Assembly (NCBI GenBank): GCA_030123585.1
Contig: CP126120.1
Location: 3,163,001 to 3,227,000 of the forward strand
Direction of reading: 5' to 3'
Source: Rhodanobacteraceae bacterium
Lineage (GTDB): Bacteria; Pseudomonadota; Gammaproteobacteria; Xanthomonadales; Rhodanobacteraceae
Length of the DNA: 64,000 nucleotides
Below are positions 27,514 to 38,431 of the stretch, in pieces (within the stretch, counting starts at the first letter, position 1; each line of letters begins with the position of its first letter). Both the position numbers and the translations under genes were made by a program. Under the pieces are notes generated by a model. That model worked only from the letters and a program-made list of their open reading frames with translations, had not been told where the DNA came from and did not search any database.

Positions 27514-29535
27514 ATGTCAGAGCCAGAACCATCCAGCCGTTTCGCATCCACCTGGCCGGCCATCGCCACCACCGGGTTGCGCGTCGCCTTCGGCGTGATC
27601 TGGGCGTTGGGCGCCGCGCTCACCTGGTCGCCGGACTTCGCGGCGCACTACGTCGGCTACCTGCACAACGCCGCGCACGGACAGCCGGGCTGGTCGGCGT
27701 GGTGGTTCTCGCTGTGGATCGCGGTGGTGACGCCGCACGCCACGCTGTTCGTCTGGCTCACCCGCATCATCGAAAGCCTGATCGCGCTGGCGCTGCTGCT
27801 CGGCATCGGGCGCAAGACGCTGTACGTCCTCGGCGCGCTGTTCAGCCTGCTGGTGTGGAGCACCGCGGAAGGGTTCGGCGGTCCGTACACCGTGGGCGCG
27901 ACCAACATGGGCACCGCGATCAGTTACGTGCTGATCTTCATCGCCTTGATCGGGCTGGACTACCGCGCGGGATTCGTGCCCTACAGCCTCGATTACCTGA
28001 TCGAACGGCGCTGGCCGAAGTGGCGGCTCATCTCGGAGTGGAGCCGCGACACCACGCCGGTGCGCGCGCCGGCGGTGCTGCCCTGGCGCGTGCAGGTTCC
28101 GGCGCTGCTCGCGGTCGCGGTGCTGCTGGCGTTGCTGATCGCGGGCCTGCACAGCAGCTTCAACGTGAAGTCGCCGTCGCCGGTCGCCGCCGCCGCCGCG
28201 GTTTCACCGCTGGCGCTGGCGTCGAACGCGCCGATCCCGGCCACACGCGATGCGCGCCTGCCGCCGTTGATCGGCACCGGTGACAGCGTCGAGGTGCACG
28301 TGGTGGCGACGGACAAGACCGTCAGCATCGCCAGCGGCGTCGAGTACCAGGCCTGGACCTTCGGCGACAGCGTGCCCGGTCCCGTGATCCACGTCCGCCA
28401 GGGCCAGACGGTCAACGTGGTCTTCACCAACAAGGGCAACATGGAGCACTCGCTCGACTTCCACTCGGCGATCACGCCGCCGAGCCGGCACTACGTCGAA
28501 GTCAAGCCCGGCGAATCGATCAAGTACTCGTTCGTGGCCAAGGTCGCCGGGGCGTTCGTGTACCACTGCGGCACGCCGCCGGTGTTGTTGCACATGGGCA
28601 ACGGGATGTACGGCGCGATCATCGTCGATCCGGCGACCCCGCTGCCGCCGGCCGCGGAGAGCTACGTGATCGTGCAGAGCGAGTGGTACACGCGGCAGGT
28701 GTCCGGCAACCTGATGGGACCCGACTTCGAAAAGATGCAGCAGGAGCGGCCCGACGAGGTCGTGTTCAACGGCGCTGCGTTCCAGTACCGCGACCATCCG
28801 CTGCCCGTTGCCGCGGGCAAGCGCGTGCGCGTGTACTTCGTGAACGCCGGCCCGAACCTGTGGAGTTCCTTCCACGTCATCGGCGCGATCTTCGACGAGG
28901 TTTATCCCGACGGCAACCCGGCGCACGCGTTGACCGGCGTGTCCACCTACACGGTCGGGCCGGGTGCCGGCGCGGTGTTCGACATGGTCCTCACCGAGCC
29001 CGGCAAGTACCCGTTCGTGGACCATGACATGGCGCACATGAGCATCGGCGCGCAAGGCATCTTCGCGGTCCACGCGCCCGGCGAAGCCGCGGCGCCGGCG
29101 GTGGTGACGGCCCCGGCGTCGGCGCCGGCTGCATCCGCTGCGGCGACGCCCTCGGCGAGCGCTTCGACTCTGGCGGTGCCGGCCGGTCCGTACCAATACG
29201 ATGCGGCCAAAGGCGAGTCGCTGTACGCCGCCAATTGCGCGGCCTGTCACCAGGCCACCGGCATGGGCCTGCCCGGCGCGTTCCCGCCGCTCAAGGACGA
29301 TCCGGTGGTGCAGGATCCCGACCCGAAGGTGCAGATCGACACGATCCTGCACGGCGCGCACGGACGCAACATCGGCGGCACGGTTTATCCCAGCGCGATG
29401 CCGCCGTTCGAGAAGGTTCTCAACGATGCCGAGATTGCCGACATCATCAACCACGAGCGTTCGTCGTGGGGCAACCAGGGCAAGCCGGTCACCGCCAAGG
29501 ACGTGGCCGCGGCGCGCGGCGGCGCTTCGCATTGA
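27514..29535 (+). CDS. nirK: Membrane-anchored Cu nitrite reductase-cytochrome c fusion
   Basis: 673 residues in three parts. Residues 15-215 are a DoxX/DoxD-like membrane domain with about four helices plus a further anchor helix. Residues 240-530 are a two-domain cupredoxin nitrite reductase: type 1 copper ligands His312, Cys352, His360, Met365; type 2 ligands His317, His351, His504; and the catalytic Asp315, His454 and Ile456 in the FHVIG motif, all present. Residues 560-660 are a class I cytochrome c with CAACH (575-579) and an axial Met in YPSAMPP. It should reduce nitrite to NO on the periplasmic side with electrons passing through the heme. GGAG lies 11 nt before the ATG; a GTG at 27502 is an alternative. 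The DoxX-type anchor is unusual. Confidence 0.85.
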   Translation: MSEPEPSSRFASTWPAIATTGLRVAFGVIWALGAALTWSPDFAAHYVGYLHNAAHGQPGWSAWWFSLWIAVVTPHATLFVWLTRIIESLIALALLLGIGRKTLYVLGALFSLLVWSTAEGFGGPYTVGATNMGTAISYVLIFIALIGLDYRAGFVPYSLDYLIERRWPKWRLISEWSRDTTPVRAPAVLPWRVQVPALLAVAVLLALLIAGLHSSFNVKSPSPVAAAAAVSPLALASNAPIPATRDARLPPLIGTGDSVEVHVVATDKTVSIASGVEYQAWTFGDSVPGPVIHVRQGQTVNVVFTNKGNMEHSLDFHSAITPPSRHYVEVKPGESIKYSFVAKVAGAFVYHCGTPPVLLHMGNGMYGAIIVDPATPLPPAAESYVIVQSEWYTRQVSGNLMGPDFEKMQQERPDEVVFNGAAFQYRDHPLPVAAGKRVRVYFVNAGPNLWSSFHVIGAIFDEVYPDGNPAHALTGVSTYTVGPGAGAVFDMVLTEPGKYPFVDHDMAHMSIGAQGIFAVHAPGEAAAPAVVTAPASAPAASAAATPSASASTLAVPAGPYQYDAAKGESLYAANCAACHQATGMGLPGAFPPLKDDPVVQDPDPKVQIDTILHGAHGRNIGGTVYPSAMPPFEKVLNDAEIADIINHERSSWGNQGKPVTAKDVAAARGGASH

Positions 29536-29605
29536 TCGGCGCGCGTGACGGGCGTCGATCAAGGACGTGTACCGTGCTGCACGTCCGCGCGGCAGTCCAC
29601 CAACG

Positions 29606-29633
29606 AAAAGGCCAACCTTCGGGTTGGCCTTTT
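29606..29633. terminator. Bidirectional terminator between nirK and tRNA-Val
   Basis: AAAAGGCCAACC (29606-29617), TTCG tetraloop, GGTTGGCCTTTT (29622-29633): a perfect 12-bp stem with A-run and T-run, serving both the plus-strand nirK and the converging minus-strand tRNA. Confidence 0.88.
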
Positions 29634-29647
29634 GGTGAACGCATGGC

Positions 29648-29722
29648 TGGTGGGCGGTGCAGGGATCGAACCTGCGACACCTGCCGTGTGAAGGCAGTGC
29701 TCTACCGCTGAGCTAACCGCCC
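29648..29722 (-). tRNA. tRNA-Val(CAC)
   Basis: Minus-strand cloverleaf: acceptor GGGCGGT/ACCGCCC, D stem GCTC/GAGC, anticodon stem CTGCC/GGCAG with loop TTCACAC (anticodon CAC), T arm GCAGG-TTCGATC-CCTGC, encoded CCA. It reads GUG and is similar to the tRNA-Val(GAC) at 3322, suggesting a shared origin. Confidence 0.97.
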
Positions 29723-29736
29723 AGCGCGAACCGGCA

Positions 29737-29765
29737 AGTCTATGGGCGACGCCGGCTGCGGTCAA
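29737..29765 (-). promoter_or_regulatory. Sigma70-type promoter of tRNA-Val(CAC)
   Basis: Minus-strand -35 TTGACC (29760-29765) and -10 TAGACT (29737-29742) are separated by exactly 17 nt; the start would be about 8 nt before the mature tRNA. Confidence 0.75.
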
Positions 29766-29822
29766 TCGGCGGAGCCGGGCGGTTGCTACAATCCGGCCCT
29801 CAATTCAAGCCGGAACCTCGCC

Positions 29823-30143
29823 ATGCACAACATCCTGCAAGCCCTGCTTGATTTCCAGGTCACGCCGTGGAAGGCGGTCGGTCTTCTCGGCATGGTGCTG
29901 TTCACCAGCCGCTGGTTCGTGCAGTTGTACGCAACCCGCAAGCACAAGCGGGTGGTGATGCCGCTCTCGTTCTGGGTGCTGTCGGTGTGCGGCAGCGTGC
30001 TGCTGCTGGCGTATTTCACGGTCGGCAAGAACGATTCGGTGGGGATCCTGTCCAATTTGTTTCCGGTGTTCGTGTCGGTTTACAACCTGGTGATGCACCT
30101 GCGGCACCACAGGAACACCACGACGGGCGACATGGCGGCTTGA
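29823..30143 (+). CDS. Lipid A biosynthesis N-terminal (LAB_N) domain protein
   Basis: 106 residues, a small inner-membrane protein with three hydrophobic segments and the LAB_N hallmarks: LFTSRWFVQLYATRKHKR, PLSFWVLSVCGSVLLLAY and a final YNLVMHLR. The domain is found at the N-terminus of some lipid-A-disaccharide synthases and as a stand-alone protein. It may act on undecaprenyl- or lipid-linked sugars, but no reaction is proven here. A -10-like TACAAT lies at 29786-29791. The ATG at 29823 is chosen because upstream codons overlap the divergent tRNA promoter. Confidence 0.85.
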   Translation: MHNILQALLDFQVTPWKAVGLLGMVLFTSRWFVQLYATRKHKRVVMPLSFWVLSVCGSVLLLAYFTVGKNDSVGILSNLFPVFVSVYNLVMHLRHHRNTTTGDMAA

Positions 30144-30292
30144 TGCCAAGGGTGCCTGCGGGTGCAGATACCGTGATCGTCGGCTAGGATCGGCAGCGGG
30201 CGTCCACGCCCAGGGGCGAAACAAAGTTGATATGGACCGTTGCCGCGCTGCGGCGCCGGGTTCCGTTCGATCCATGACGCGAAGGAGCACAC

Positions 30293-30562
30293 ATGAACGC
30301 ACAGCTTGCTGCACGCGAATCGGCGCCGGTTTCGTTGGGGGACTGGATTCTCACCCTGATCATCCTCGCCATCCCCATTGTCGGACTGGTGATGTTGTTC
30401 GTGTGGGTTTTTTCCAGCGGCACGCACCCGAGCAAACAGAACTACTGCCGAGCCGTCCTGATCTTCGCCCTGATCGCATTCGTGCTGGCGATCCTGTTCG
30501 GCCTCATGGGCGGGTTCGCGGCGATGCACGCCGCGCGTTCGATGGGCGGCGCGACGCTTTGA
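30293..30562 (+). CDS. Small membrane protein, unknown
   Basis: 89 residues with two long hydrophobic helices (WILTLIILAIPIVGLVMLFV and AVLIFALIAFVLAILFGLMG) separated by a short polar loop SSGTHPSKQNYCRA. A good AAGGAG lies 6-7 nt upstream of the ATG. No function is recognised. It converges on metH. Confidence 0.7.
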   Translation: MNAQLAARESAPVSLGDWILTLIILAIPIVGLVMLFVWVFSSGTHPSKQNYCRAVLIFALIAFVLAILFGLMGGFAAMHAARSMGGATL

Positions 30563-30617
30563 TCGCCGTGAGCGCTGCAGGTGCGTGTGACGCGCGCGCA
30601 GCACCGTCGTCGATCCC

Positions 30618-33305
<2,688 letters not shown>

Positions 33306-33680
33306 TTTTTCTTTACCACGGATTTGCACGGATGAACACGGATCAACAGCAACGGCACTTGACGCGGATCAAATCTGATAAAGGGGGATAAAACTGATAA
33401 AAGGAGGCTCTGATTTTGCTCGTCATTCCGGGGCCGCCGCAGCTTTTTCGCGGCGGAACCCGGAATCCCGTGTCTTTGCACGTCAACGAGTTGCAACAAA
33501 GACACTGGATTCCCGCGTTCGCGGGAATGACGAGAATGTGGATTGATCAGAGGTTCCAGAAGAATCTTTTTGCATTTCCTTGCTCCACCCGCGTTCGTCC
33601 GCGCAAATCCGCGTCAAAACGCTTTTGTCCTGTTCGCTCTTGTCCGTGTGCATCCGTGCAAATCCGTGCTAAGAGGTTTT
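33306..33680. repeat. Repeat-filled gap between the two metH genes
   Basis: No gene is seen in these 375 nt. CGTCATTCCGG (33421-33431) and GGGAATGACG (33523-33532) are inverted ends of palindromic REP-like units (with CCGCGTTCGCGG inside); CACGGATTTGCACGGAT near 33317 recurs inverted as ATCCGTGCAAATCCGTG near 33652. The latter pair could fold the whole gap into one long-range stem in the metH mRNA. Confidence 0.65.
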
Positions 33681-34787
33681 TCATGCGGCTTGTTCGTGCT
33701 GCCGCGGCAGCACGCGTGGCGCGACGCTGCGCACGGCCGCGGCGATCGCGGCGATGTGTGCAGGCGTGGTGCCGCAGCAGCCGCCGACGATATTGAGCAG
33801 GCCGGCGCGCGCGAATTCGCCCAGGGTCTTCGCCATCTCTTCCGGGGTTTCGTCGTAGCCGCCCAGTGCGTTCGGCAGGCCCGCGTTCGGGTGCGCGCTC
33901 ACGGCGCAGTCGGCGACGCGAGCGAGTGCTTCGACGTGTTCGCGCAGGTCCTTCGCGCCCAGCGCGCAGTTGAGTCCGATCGACAGCGGTCGCGCGTGCG
34001 CGACCGAGTACCAGAACGCCTCGGCGGTCTGGCCCGACAGAGTGCGGCCCGAGCGGTCGGTGATGGTGCCGGAGATCATCACCGGCAGGCGTCCGCCCAA
34101 CTCGTCGAACACCCGCGCAATGCCCGACAGCGCGGCCTTCGCGTTCAATGTGTCGAAGATGGTTTCGACCATCAGAATGTCCGCGCCGCCTTCGACCAGG
34201 CCACGCGTCGCCTCGGCGTAGGCGTTTTCCAGTTCGTCGAAATCGACATTGCGGAAGCCGGGATTGTTGACGTCCGGCGACAGCGAAGCGGTGCGGCTGG
34301 TCGGACCCAGCACGCCGATCGCGAAGCGCGGACGATCCGGCGTCTTGCGCTCGGCCTCGTCGCAGGCTTCGCGCGCCAGCTTCGCGCCCTCGCGATTCAA
34401 CTCGCGCACCAGGTGCTGCAGCGCGTAATCGGCCTGGCTGATGGAAGTCGAATTGAAGGTGTTGGTCTCGACGCAATCCGCGCCGGCGGCGAGATAGGCG
34501 GCGTGGATGTCGCGGATCAGGTGCGGCTGCGTCAGCGAGAGAAGGTCGTTGTCGCCCTTCAGGTCGCGTTGGCAACCCTGCGCGTCGGCGTGCTCGCCGC
34601 CATGCGAATGGTCGTGTCGTGCGTCACAGCCATGCGCGAAGCGTTCGCCGCGATAGCCGGCTTCGTCGAGGGCGTGTTGTTGCAGCATCGTGCCCATCGC
34701 GCCGTCCAGCACGAGGATGCGCCGGGCGAGTGCGTCATCGAGTCTGGCGATGCGTTCGGGATGCAGGAAAGGCAAGTCGGGGTTCAT
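33681..34787 (-). CDS. metH: Methionine synthase, homocysteine-binding part
   Basis: 368 residues of the homocysteine S-methyltransferase barrel: [10 protein letters not shown] at the start, [15 protein letters not shown], and the three zinc cysteines in LNCALG and GGCCGTTP. It supplies homocysteine to the B12/folate protein encoded next. Compared with the single-chain enzyme, the loop after residue 50 contains a His-rich insertion of about 20 residues ([20 protein letters not shown]) before the conserved DLKGDND. The ATG overlaps the stop of the upstream regulator by 4 nt, so the regulator and both metH genes form an operon. Confidence 0.93.
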   Translation of the reverse strand: MNPDLPFLHPERIARLDDALARRILVLDGAMGTMLQQHALDEAGYRGERFAHGCDARHDHSHGGEHADAQGCQRDLKGDNDLLSLTQPHLIRDIHAAYLAAGADCVETNTFNSTSISQADYALQHLVRELNREGAKLAREACDEAERKTPDRPRFAIGVLGPTSRTASLSPDVNNPGFRNVDFDELENAYAEATRGLVEGGADILMVETIFDTLNAKAALSGIARVFDELGGRLPVMISGTITDRSGRTLSGQTAEAFWYSVAHARPLSIGLNCALGAKDLREHVEALARVADCAVSAHPNAGLPNALGGYDETPEEMAKTLGEFARAGLLNIVGGCCGTTPAHIAAIAAAVRSVAPRVLPRQHEQAA

Positions 34788-35713
34788 GGTTTTCTGGCCA
34801 ACAGGCTCAATACCTCGAAATGCGGCGGGCGTGCCTCGCGCGAAATGCGTTCGCATTGCAGCACTTCAAGCCCGGCCTTGCGGGCGAAACCGGTCAGATC
34901 TTCGCGTTTGAAGCCTAGGTTCTTGTGGTCGAACGGCGCGACCGCGGCGCGATGCGCGTGTTTCGCCAGCGTCGTCGCCAGCAGCCGGCCGCCCGGCTTC
35001 AGCACGCGCGCGGCTTCGGCGATGGCCTGCTGCGGGCGGTCGCTGTAGGTGAGCGCGTGCATCATCAGCACCAGGTCGAAGCGGCGATCGCCGAGTTCGA
35101 GCGCGTGCATGTCGCCCTCGATCACCTCGACGTTGCGGAAGGCTTTCAGGCGCTTGCGCGCGGCCTCGACCACGTTCGGGCTGGAATCGACGCACGCGAT
35201 CGAATGCGCGTGCGGCGCCAGCAGTTCCTCCAGCACGCCGTCGCCCGAAGCGATGTCCAGCACGTCGCCGGTTTCGAGCAGTTGCAACAAGGTGCGCGCC
35301 AGGGTTTCCCATGTGCGGCCGGGCGAGTAGTGGCGTTCCATGTCGCCGGCCACGCTGTCGGCCCAGCCGCGAACGCGCGCGCGTGCGGCCAGCACCGCGG
35401 GCAGGCGTTGCGCATCCGCATCCAGCATCGCGTCGTCGACGCCGTCCTCCAGCGCGCGCAACAGGTCGGCCGCGCCGTCGAAGCCGCTCTCGTTGAAACG
35501 GTAATACGCCGACACGCCGGCACGGCGGTCGCGCACCAGGCCCGATTCCTTGAGTTTGGCGAGGTGCGTGGACACGCGCGGCTGCGCGAGCCGCAGCACC
35601 GACGACAGTTCGGCGACGGTCAATTCCTCGCGCCGCAACAGCGCGAGCAGGCGCACCCGGGTAGGGTCGGACAGCACGCGCAGCAGCGCGGTGGCGGAAA
35701 CCAGATCCAGCAT
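34784..35713 (-). CDS. ArsR-family regulator fused to SAM methyltransferase (SahR-like)
   Basis: 309 residues. Residues 1-95 are an ArsR winged helix ([35 protein letters not shown]); residues 140-300 are a class I methyltransferase with motif [16 protein letters not shown] and LKPGGRLL. Regulators of this type upstream of metH belong to the SahR group, which sense S-adenosylhomocysteine and control methionine recycling; here the methyltransferase-like domain would be the effector site. The metal-binding cysteines of ArsR are absent. A dyad operator candidate lies just before its start. Whether it has methylating activity is not known. Confidence 0.88.
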   Translation of the reverse strand: MLDLVSATALLRVLSDPTRVRLLALLRREELTVAELSSVLRLAQPRVSTHLAKLKESGLVRDRRAGVSAYYRFNESGFDGAADLLRALEDGVDDAMLDADAQRLPAVLAARARVRGWADSVAGDMERHYSPGRTWETLARTLLQLLETGDVLDIASGDGVLEELLAPHAHSIACVDSSPNVVEAARKRLKAFRNVEVIEGDMHALELGDRRFDLVLMMHALTYSDRPQQAIAEAARVLKPGGRLLATTLAKHAHRAAVAPFDHKNLGFKREDLTGFARKAGLEVLQCERISREARPPHFEVLSLLARKP

Positions 35714-35719
35714 TCCATC

Positions 35720-35743
35720 TTTATATCAGGATGGAGAGATAAA
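35720..35743. promoter_or_regulatory. Operator candidate of the ArsR/SahR-like regulator
   Basis: TTTATATC (35720-35727) and GAGATAAA (35736-35743) are inverted with one mismatch and an 8-nt spacer, 7 nt upstream of the regulator start. AT-rich ATATC-type dyads in GC-rich DNA fit ArsR/SahR sites. Confidence 0.5.
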
Positions 35744-35864
35744 TTAAAGCACCGGACCTTCCGGCAGCCCGTCGGATGGTGCGAGCGGTTATCATGAAGC
35801 GTTGGATTGTCGCGATCCGTCGCGACGGCAACCTTGGTCGAATACCGCAAATCGAGGTAGGGCG

Positions 35865-37025
35865 ATGGACTTCCACTTTTCCGAAGAGCAGTTGCAGATC
35901 CAGTCGATCGCGCGCGAATTCGCGCAGAAGCGCATCGCGCCGGTGGCGGCGGATTTCGACAAGTCCGGCGAATTCCCGCTCGACAACATCCGCGAGATGG
36001 GCAAGCTCGGCCTGATGGGCATCGAGGTGCCGGCGGAATACGGCGGCGCCGGGATGGACTCGATCAGCTACGTGCTGGCGATGATCGAGATCGCCGCGGC
36101 CGATTGCGCGCATTCGACCATCATGAGCGTCAACAACACGCTCTATTGCAACGGCCTGCTCAAATTCGGCAACGAGGAACAGAAGCACAAGTACGTCACG
36201 CCGATCGCCTCGGGCGAGGCCATCGGCGCGTTCGCGCTGACCGAACCGCAATCGGGCTCCGACGCGACGGCCATGCGCTGCCGCGCGGCCAAGCAGACCG
36301 ACGGCACTTTCGTCATCAGCGGCAAGAAGAGCTGGATCACCTCGGGTCCGGTCGCGAAGTACATCCTGCTGTTCGCGATGACCGATCCGGAAAAGCATTC
36401 GCGCGGGATCACCGCGTTCATGATCGACACCTCGCGCAAGGGCTTCGGCCGCGGCAAGACCGAACCCAAGCTCGGCATCCGCGCCTCGGCGACGTGCGAG
36501 ATCGAGTTCGACGATTACGTCGCGCAACCCGACGAGGTGATCGGTCAGGAAGGCCACGGCTTCAAGATCGCGATGGGCGTGCTGGACGCGGGCCGCATCG
36601 GCATCGCTTCGCAGGCCGTGGGCCTCGCGCGTGCCGCCTACGAGGCGACGCTGGAATACTCACGCGACCGCAAGGCATTCGGCCAGTCGATCGGTTCGTT
36701 CCAGATGACCCAGGCCAAGATCGCCGACATGAAATGCAAGCTCGACGCGGCGCGCCTGCTGACCCTGCGCGCGGCGTGGCTGAAGCAGGAAGCCGCTACC
36801 ACCGGCGCACGCTTCTCGACCGAAGCCGCGGTGGCCAAACTCACCGCGTCCGAAGCCGCGATGTGGATCACCCACCAGGCCGTGCAGATCCACGGCGGCA
36901 TGGGGTATTCCAAGGAAATGCCGCTGGAGCGCTACTTCCGCGACGCCAAGATCACCGAGATTTACGAGGGCACGTCGGAGATCCAGCGCATGGTGATCGC
37001 GCGCAACGAAACGGGTCTGCGCTGA
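35865..37025 (+). CDS. Acyl-CoA dehydrogenase
   Basis: 386 residues, full-length FAD flavoprotein of the short/branched-chain type. FALTEPQSGSDA and KSWITSG are the flavin/substrate signatures, GRIGIASQAVGLA and QIHGGMGYSKEMPLERYFRD the C-terminal ones, and the catalytic Glu is in IYEGTSEIQRMVIAR. It oxidises acyl-CoA to enoyl-CoA and passes electrons to ETF. Chain-length preference cannot be read. A GAGGTAGGG site precedes the ATG and a -10-like TATCAT lies at 35790-35795. It stands alone, divergent from the metH regulator. Confidence 0.94.
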   Translation: MDFHFSEEQLQIQSIAREFAQKRIAPVAADFDKSGEFPLDNIREMGKLGLMGIEVPAEYGGAGMDSISYVLAMIEIAAADCAHSTIMSVNNTLYCNGLLKFGNEEQKHKYVTPIASGEAIGAFALTEPQSGSDATAMRCRAAKQTDGTFVISGKKSWITSGPVAKYILLFAMTDPEKHSRGITAFMIDTSRKGFGRGKTEPKLGIRASATCEIEFDDYVAQPDEVIGQEGHGFKIAMGVLDAGRIGIASQAVGLARAAYEATLEYSRDRKAFGQSIGSFQMTQAKIADMKCKLDAARLLTLRAAWLKQEAATTGARFSTEAAVAKLTASEAAMWITHQAVQIHGGMGYSKEMPLERYFRDAKITEIYEGTSEIQRMVIARNETGLR

Positions 37026-37041
37026 TGGCAACGCGATCTCC

Positions 37042-37136
37042 GTAGGTTGGGCTGATGCCGGCTTCATCGGCGGAAGCCCAACATCACCGCGCATGTTGGG
37101 CTTCACCGGCAAGAGCGCCGGTTCAGCCCAACCTGC
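37042..37136. repeat. Nested extragenic palindrome after acyl-CoA dehydrogenase
   Basis: GTAGGTTGGGCTGATGCCGG (37042-37061) is inverted with few mismatches at 37118-37136, and an inner perfect repeat GAAGCCCAACAT (37073-37084) / ATGTTGGGCTTC (37093-37104) sits inside. It separates two convergent genes. Confidence 0.75.
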
Positions 37137-37153
37137 AAGAGCGAAACCGCGAA

Positions 37154-37990
37154 TCAGGCGCGCTTGCGATGCGGCTCCGCATTCACCGCGATGAACCGCG
37201 GTTCCTCGCCATCCAGTCTGAGCGCGGTGAGCTGCCCTCCCCACACGCAGCCGGTGTCGATCGCGTAGATGCCGAGTCCGGCGAAGCGGCCGAGCGCGGA
37301 CCAGTGTCCGCACACGATGCGGGTGTCGCGGGTCTTCATGCCGGGCACCTCGAACCACGGGTACAGGCCGGCGCGCTGCGAACCCGGCGTCCCCTTGGCC
37401 TCGAAATCGATGCGGCCGTGGGTGTCGCAGTAGCGCATGCGGGTGAAGATGTTGATGGCGGCGCGCAGGCGGTCGTGGCCGTGCAGTTTCGACGACCAGC
37501 GCGACGGGCGATTGCCGAACATCCGTTGCAGCAGCGACTTGTGTCCGGGCCCGCGCAACGCGCGCTCGACTTCGCGCGCGATGTGCAGCGCCTGCTTCAG
37601 CGTCCAGGATGGCGCGAACCCCGCGTGGACCAGCGTGAAGCCCAGCGTGTCGTCGTGGTGCGCGAGGCTCTGGTTGCGCAGCCATTCGATCAGGATGGCT
37701 GCGTCGTCGGCCTCCAGCACCCGGCGCAGGTCGGGGTTGGTGCGCGCGCGCGCTTCAGGTTCACGCTCGGCGACCGCGAGCAGGCTGAGGTCATGGTTGC
37801 CCAGCGTGACGATGCAGTGCTCGCGCAGCCCGTGGATCAGGCGCAGGACTTCCAGCGATTCGCCGCCGCGGTTGACCAGGTCGCCGCAGAACCACAGGCG
37901 ATCGGACGCGGGGTCGAAGCGCAGTTTTTCCAGCAGTCGTTGCAGTTCCGGATAGCAACCCTGCACATCGCCGATCGCGTAGATGGCCAT
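37154..37990 (-). CDS. apaH: Diadenosine tetraphosphatase
   Basis: Splits Ap4A symmetrically into two ADP, and decaps Np4-RNA. 278 residues with the metallophosphatase motifs in order: IGDVQGCYPEL, CGDLVNRGGES, TLGNHD and VHAGFAP, then HGH-type histidines. It is the last gene of the lptD-surA-pdxA-rsmA-apaG-apaH series, 18 nt after apaG. It ends close to the palindrome that separates it from the acyl-CoA dehydrogenase. Confidence 0.96.
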   Translation of the reverse strand: MAIYAIGDVQGCYPELQRLLEKLRFDPASDRLWFCGDLVNRGGESLEVLRLIHGLREHCIVTLGNHDLSLLAVAEREPEARARTNPDLRRVLEADDAAILIEWLRNQSLAHHDDTLGFTLVHAGFAPSWTLKQALHIAREVERALRGPGHKSLLQRMFGNRPSRWSSKLHGHDRLRAAINIFTRMRYCDTHGRIDFEAKGTPGSQRAGLYPWFEVPGMKTRDTRIVCGHWSALGRFAGLGIYAIDTGCVWGGQLTALRLDGEEPRFIAVNAEPHRKRA

Positions 37991-38008
37991 GCGCGGGTGC
38001 CGTCCCGG

Positions 38009-38431
38009 TCAGTGCAGGGTGCGCGGGACCGACAACACGAATTCGGGAATCGGAACCTCGAAGTCGGTGCCGTCGTCGGCGTGGAACAGGTAGGCGCCGC
38101 GCATGGTGCCAACCTGGGTATCCAGCACCGCGCCGGAGGTGTAGCTGTAATACTCGCCGGGTTGCAGCCGCGGCTGTTCGCCCACCACGCCCTCGCCACG
38201 CACTTCCTCGACCTTGCCGTTGGCGTCGGTGATCACCCAGTGGCGGGTCTGCAGGCGCACCGGCATCACACCGAGGTTGCGCAGGGTGATCGCGTAGGCG
38301 AACACGTAGCGATCCGATTCCGGCTTGGATTGCTCGGCGACGTAACGCGCCTCGACTTCGACCTCGACCGAATACGGTTCGGGTTCGCGGGGTTCACGCG
38401 GTTTGTCGGTGGCGGTCGGTCGGGTAGTCAT
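38009..38431 (-). CDS. apaG: ApaG protein
   Basis: 140 residues of the ApaG fold, an immunoglobulin-like beta sandwich: YVFAYAITLRNLG, LQTRHWVITDANG, VRGEGVVGEQPRLQPGE and the end AYLFHADDGTDFEVPIPEF. Biochemical role unsettled. The ATG overlaps the rsmA stop by 4 nt. A short Pro/Glu-rich N-terminal extension precedes the domain. Confidence 0.95.
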   Translation of the reverse strand: MTTRPTATDKPREPREPEPYSVEVEVEARYVAEQSKPESDRYVFAYAITLRNLGVMPVRLQTRHWVITDANGKVEEVRGEGVVGEQPRLQPGEYYSYTSGAVLDTQVGTMRGAYLFHADDGTDFEVPIPEFVLSVPRTLH

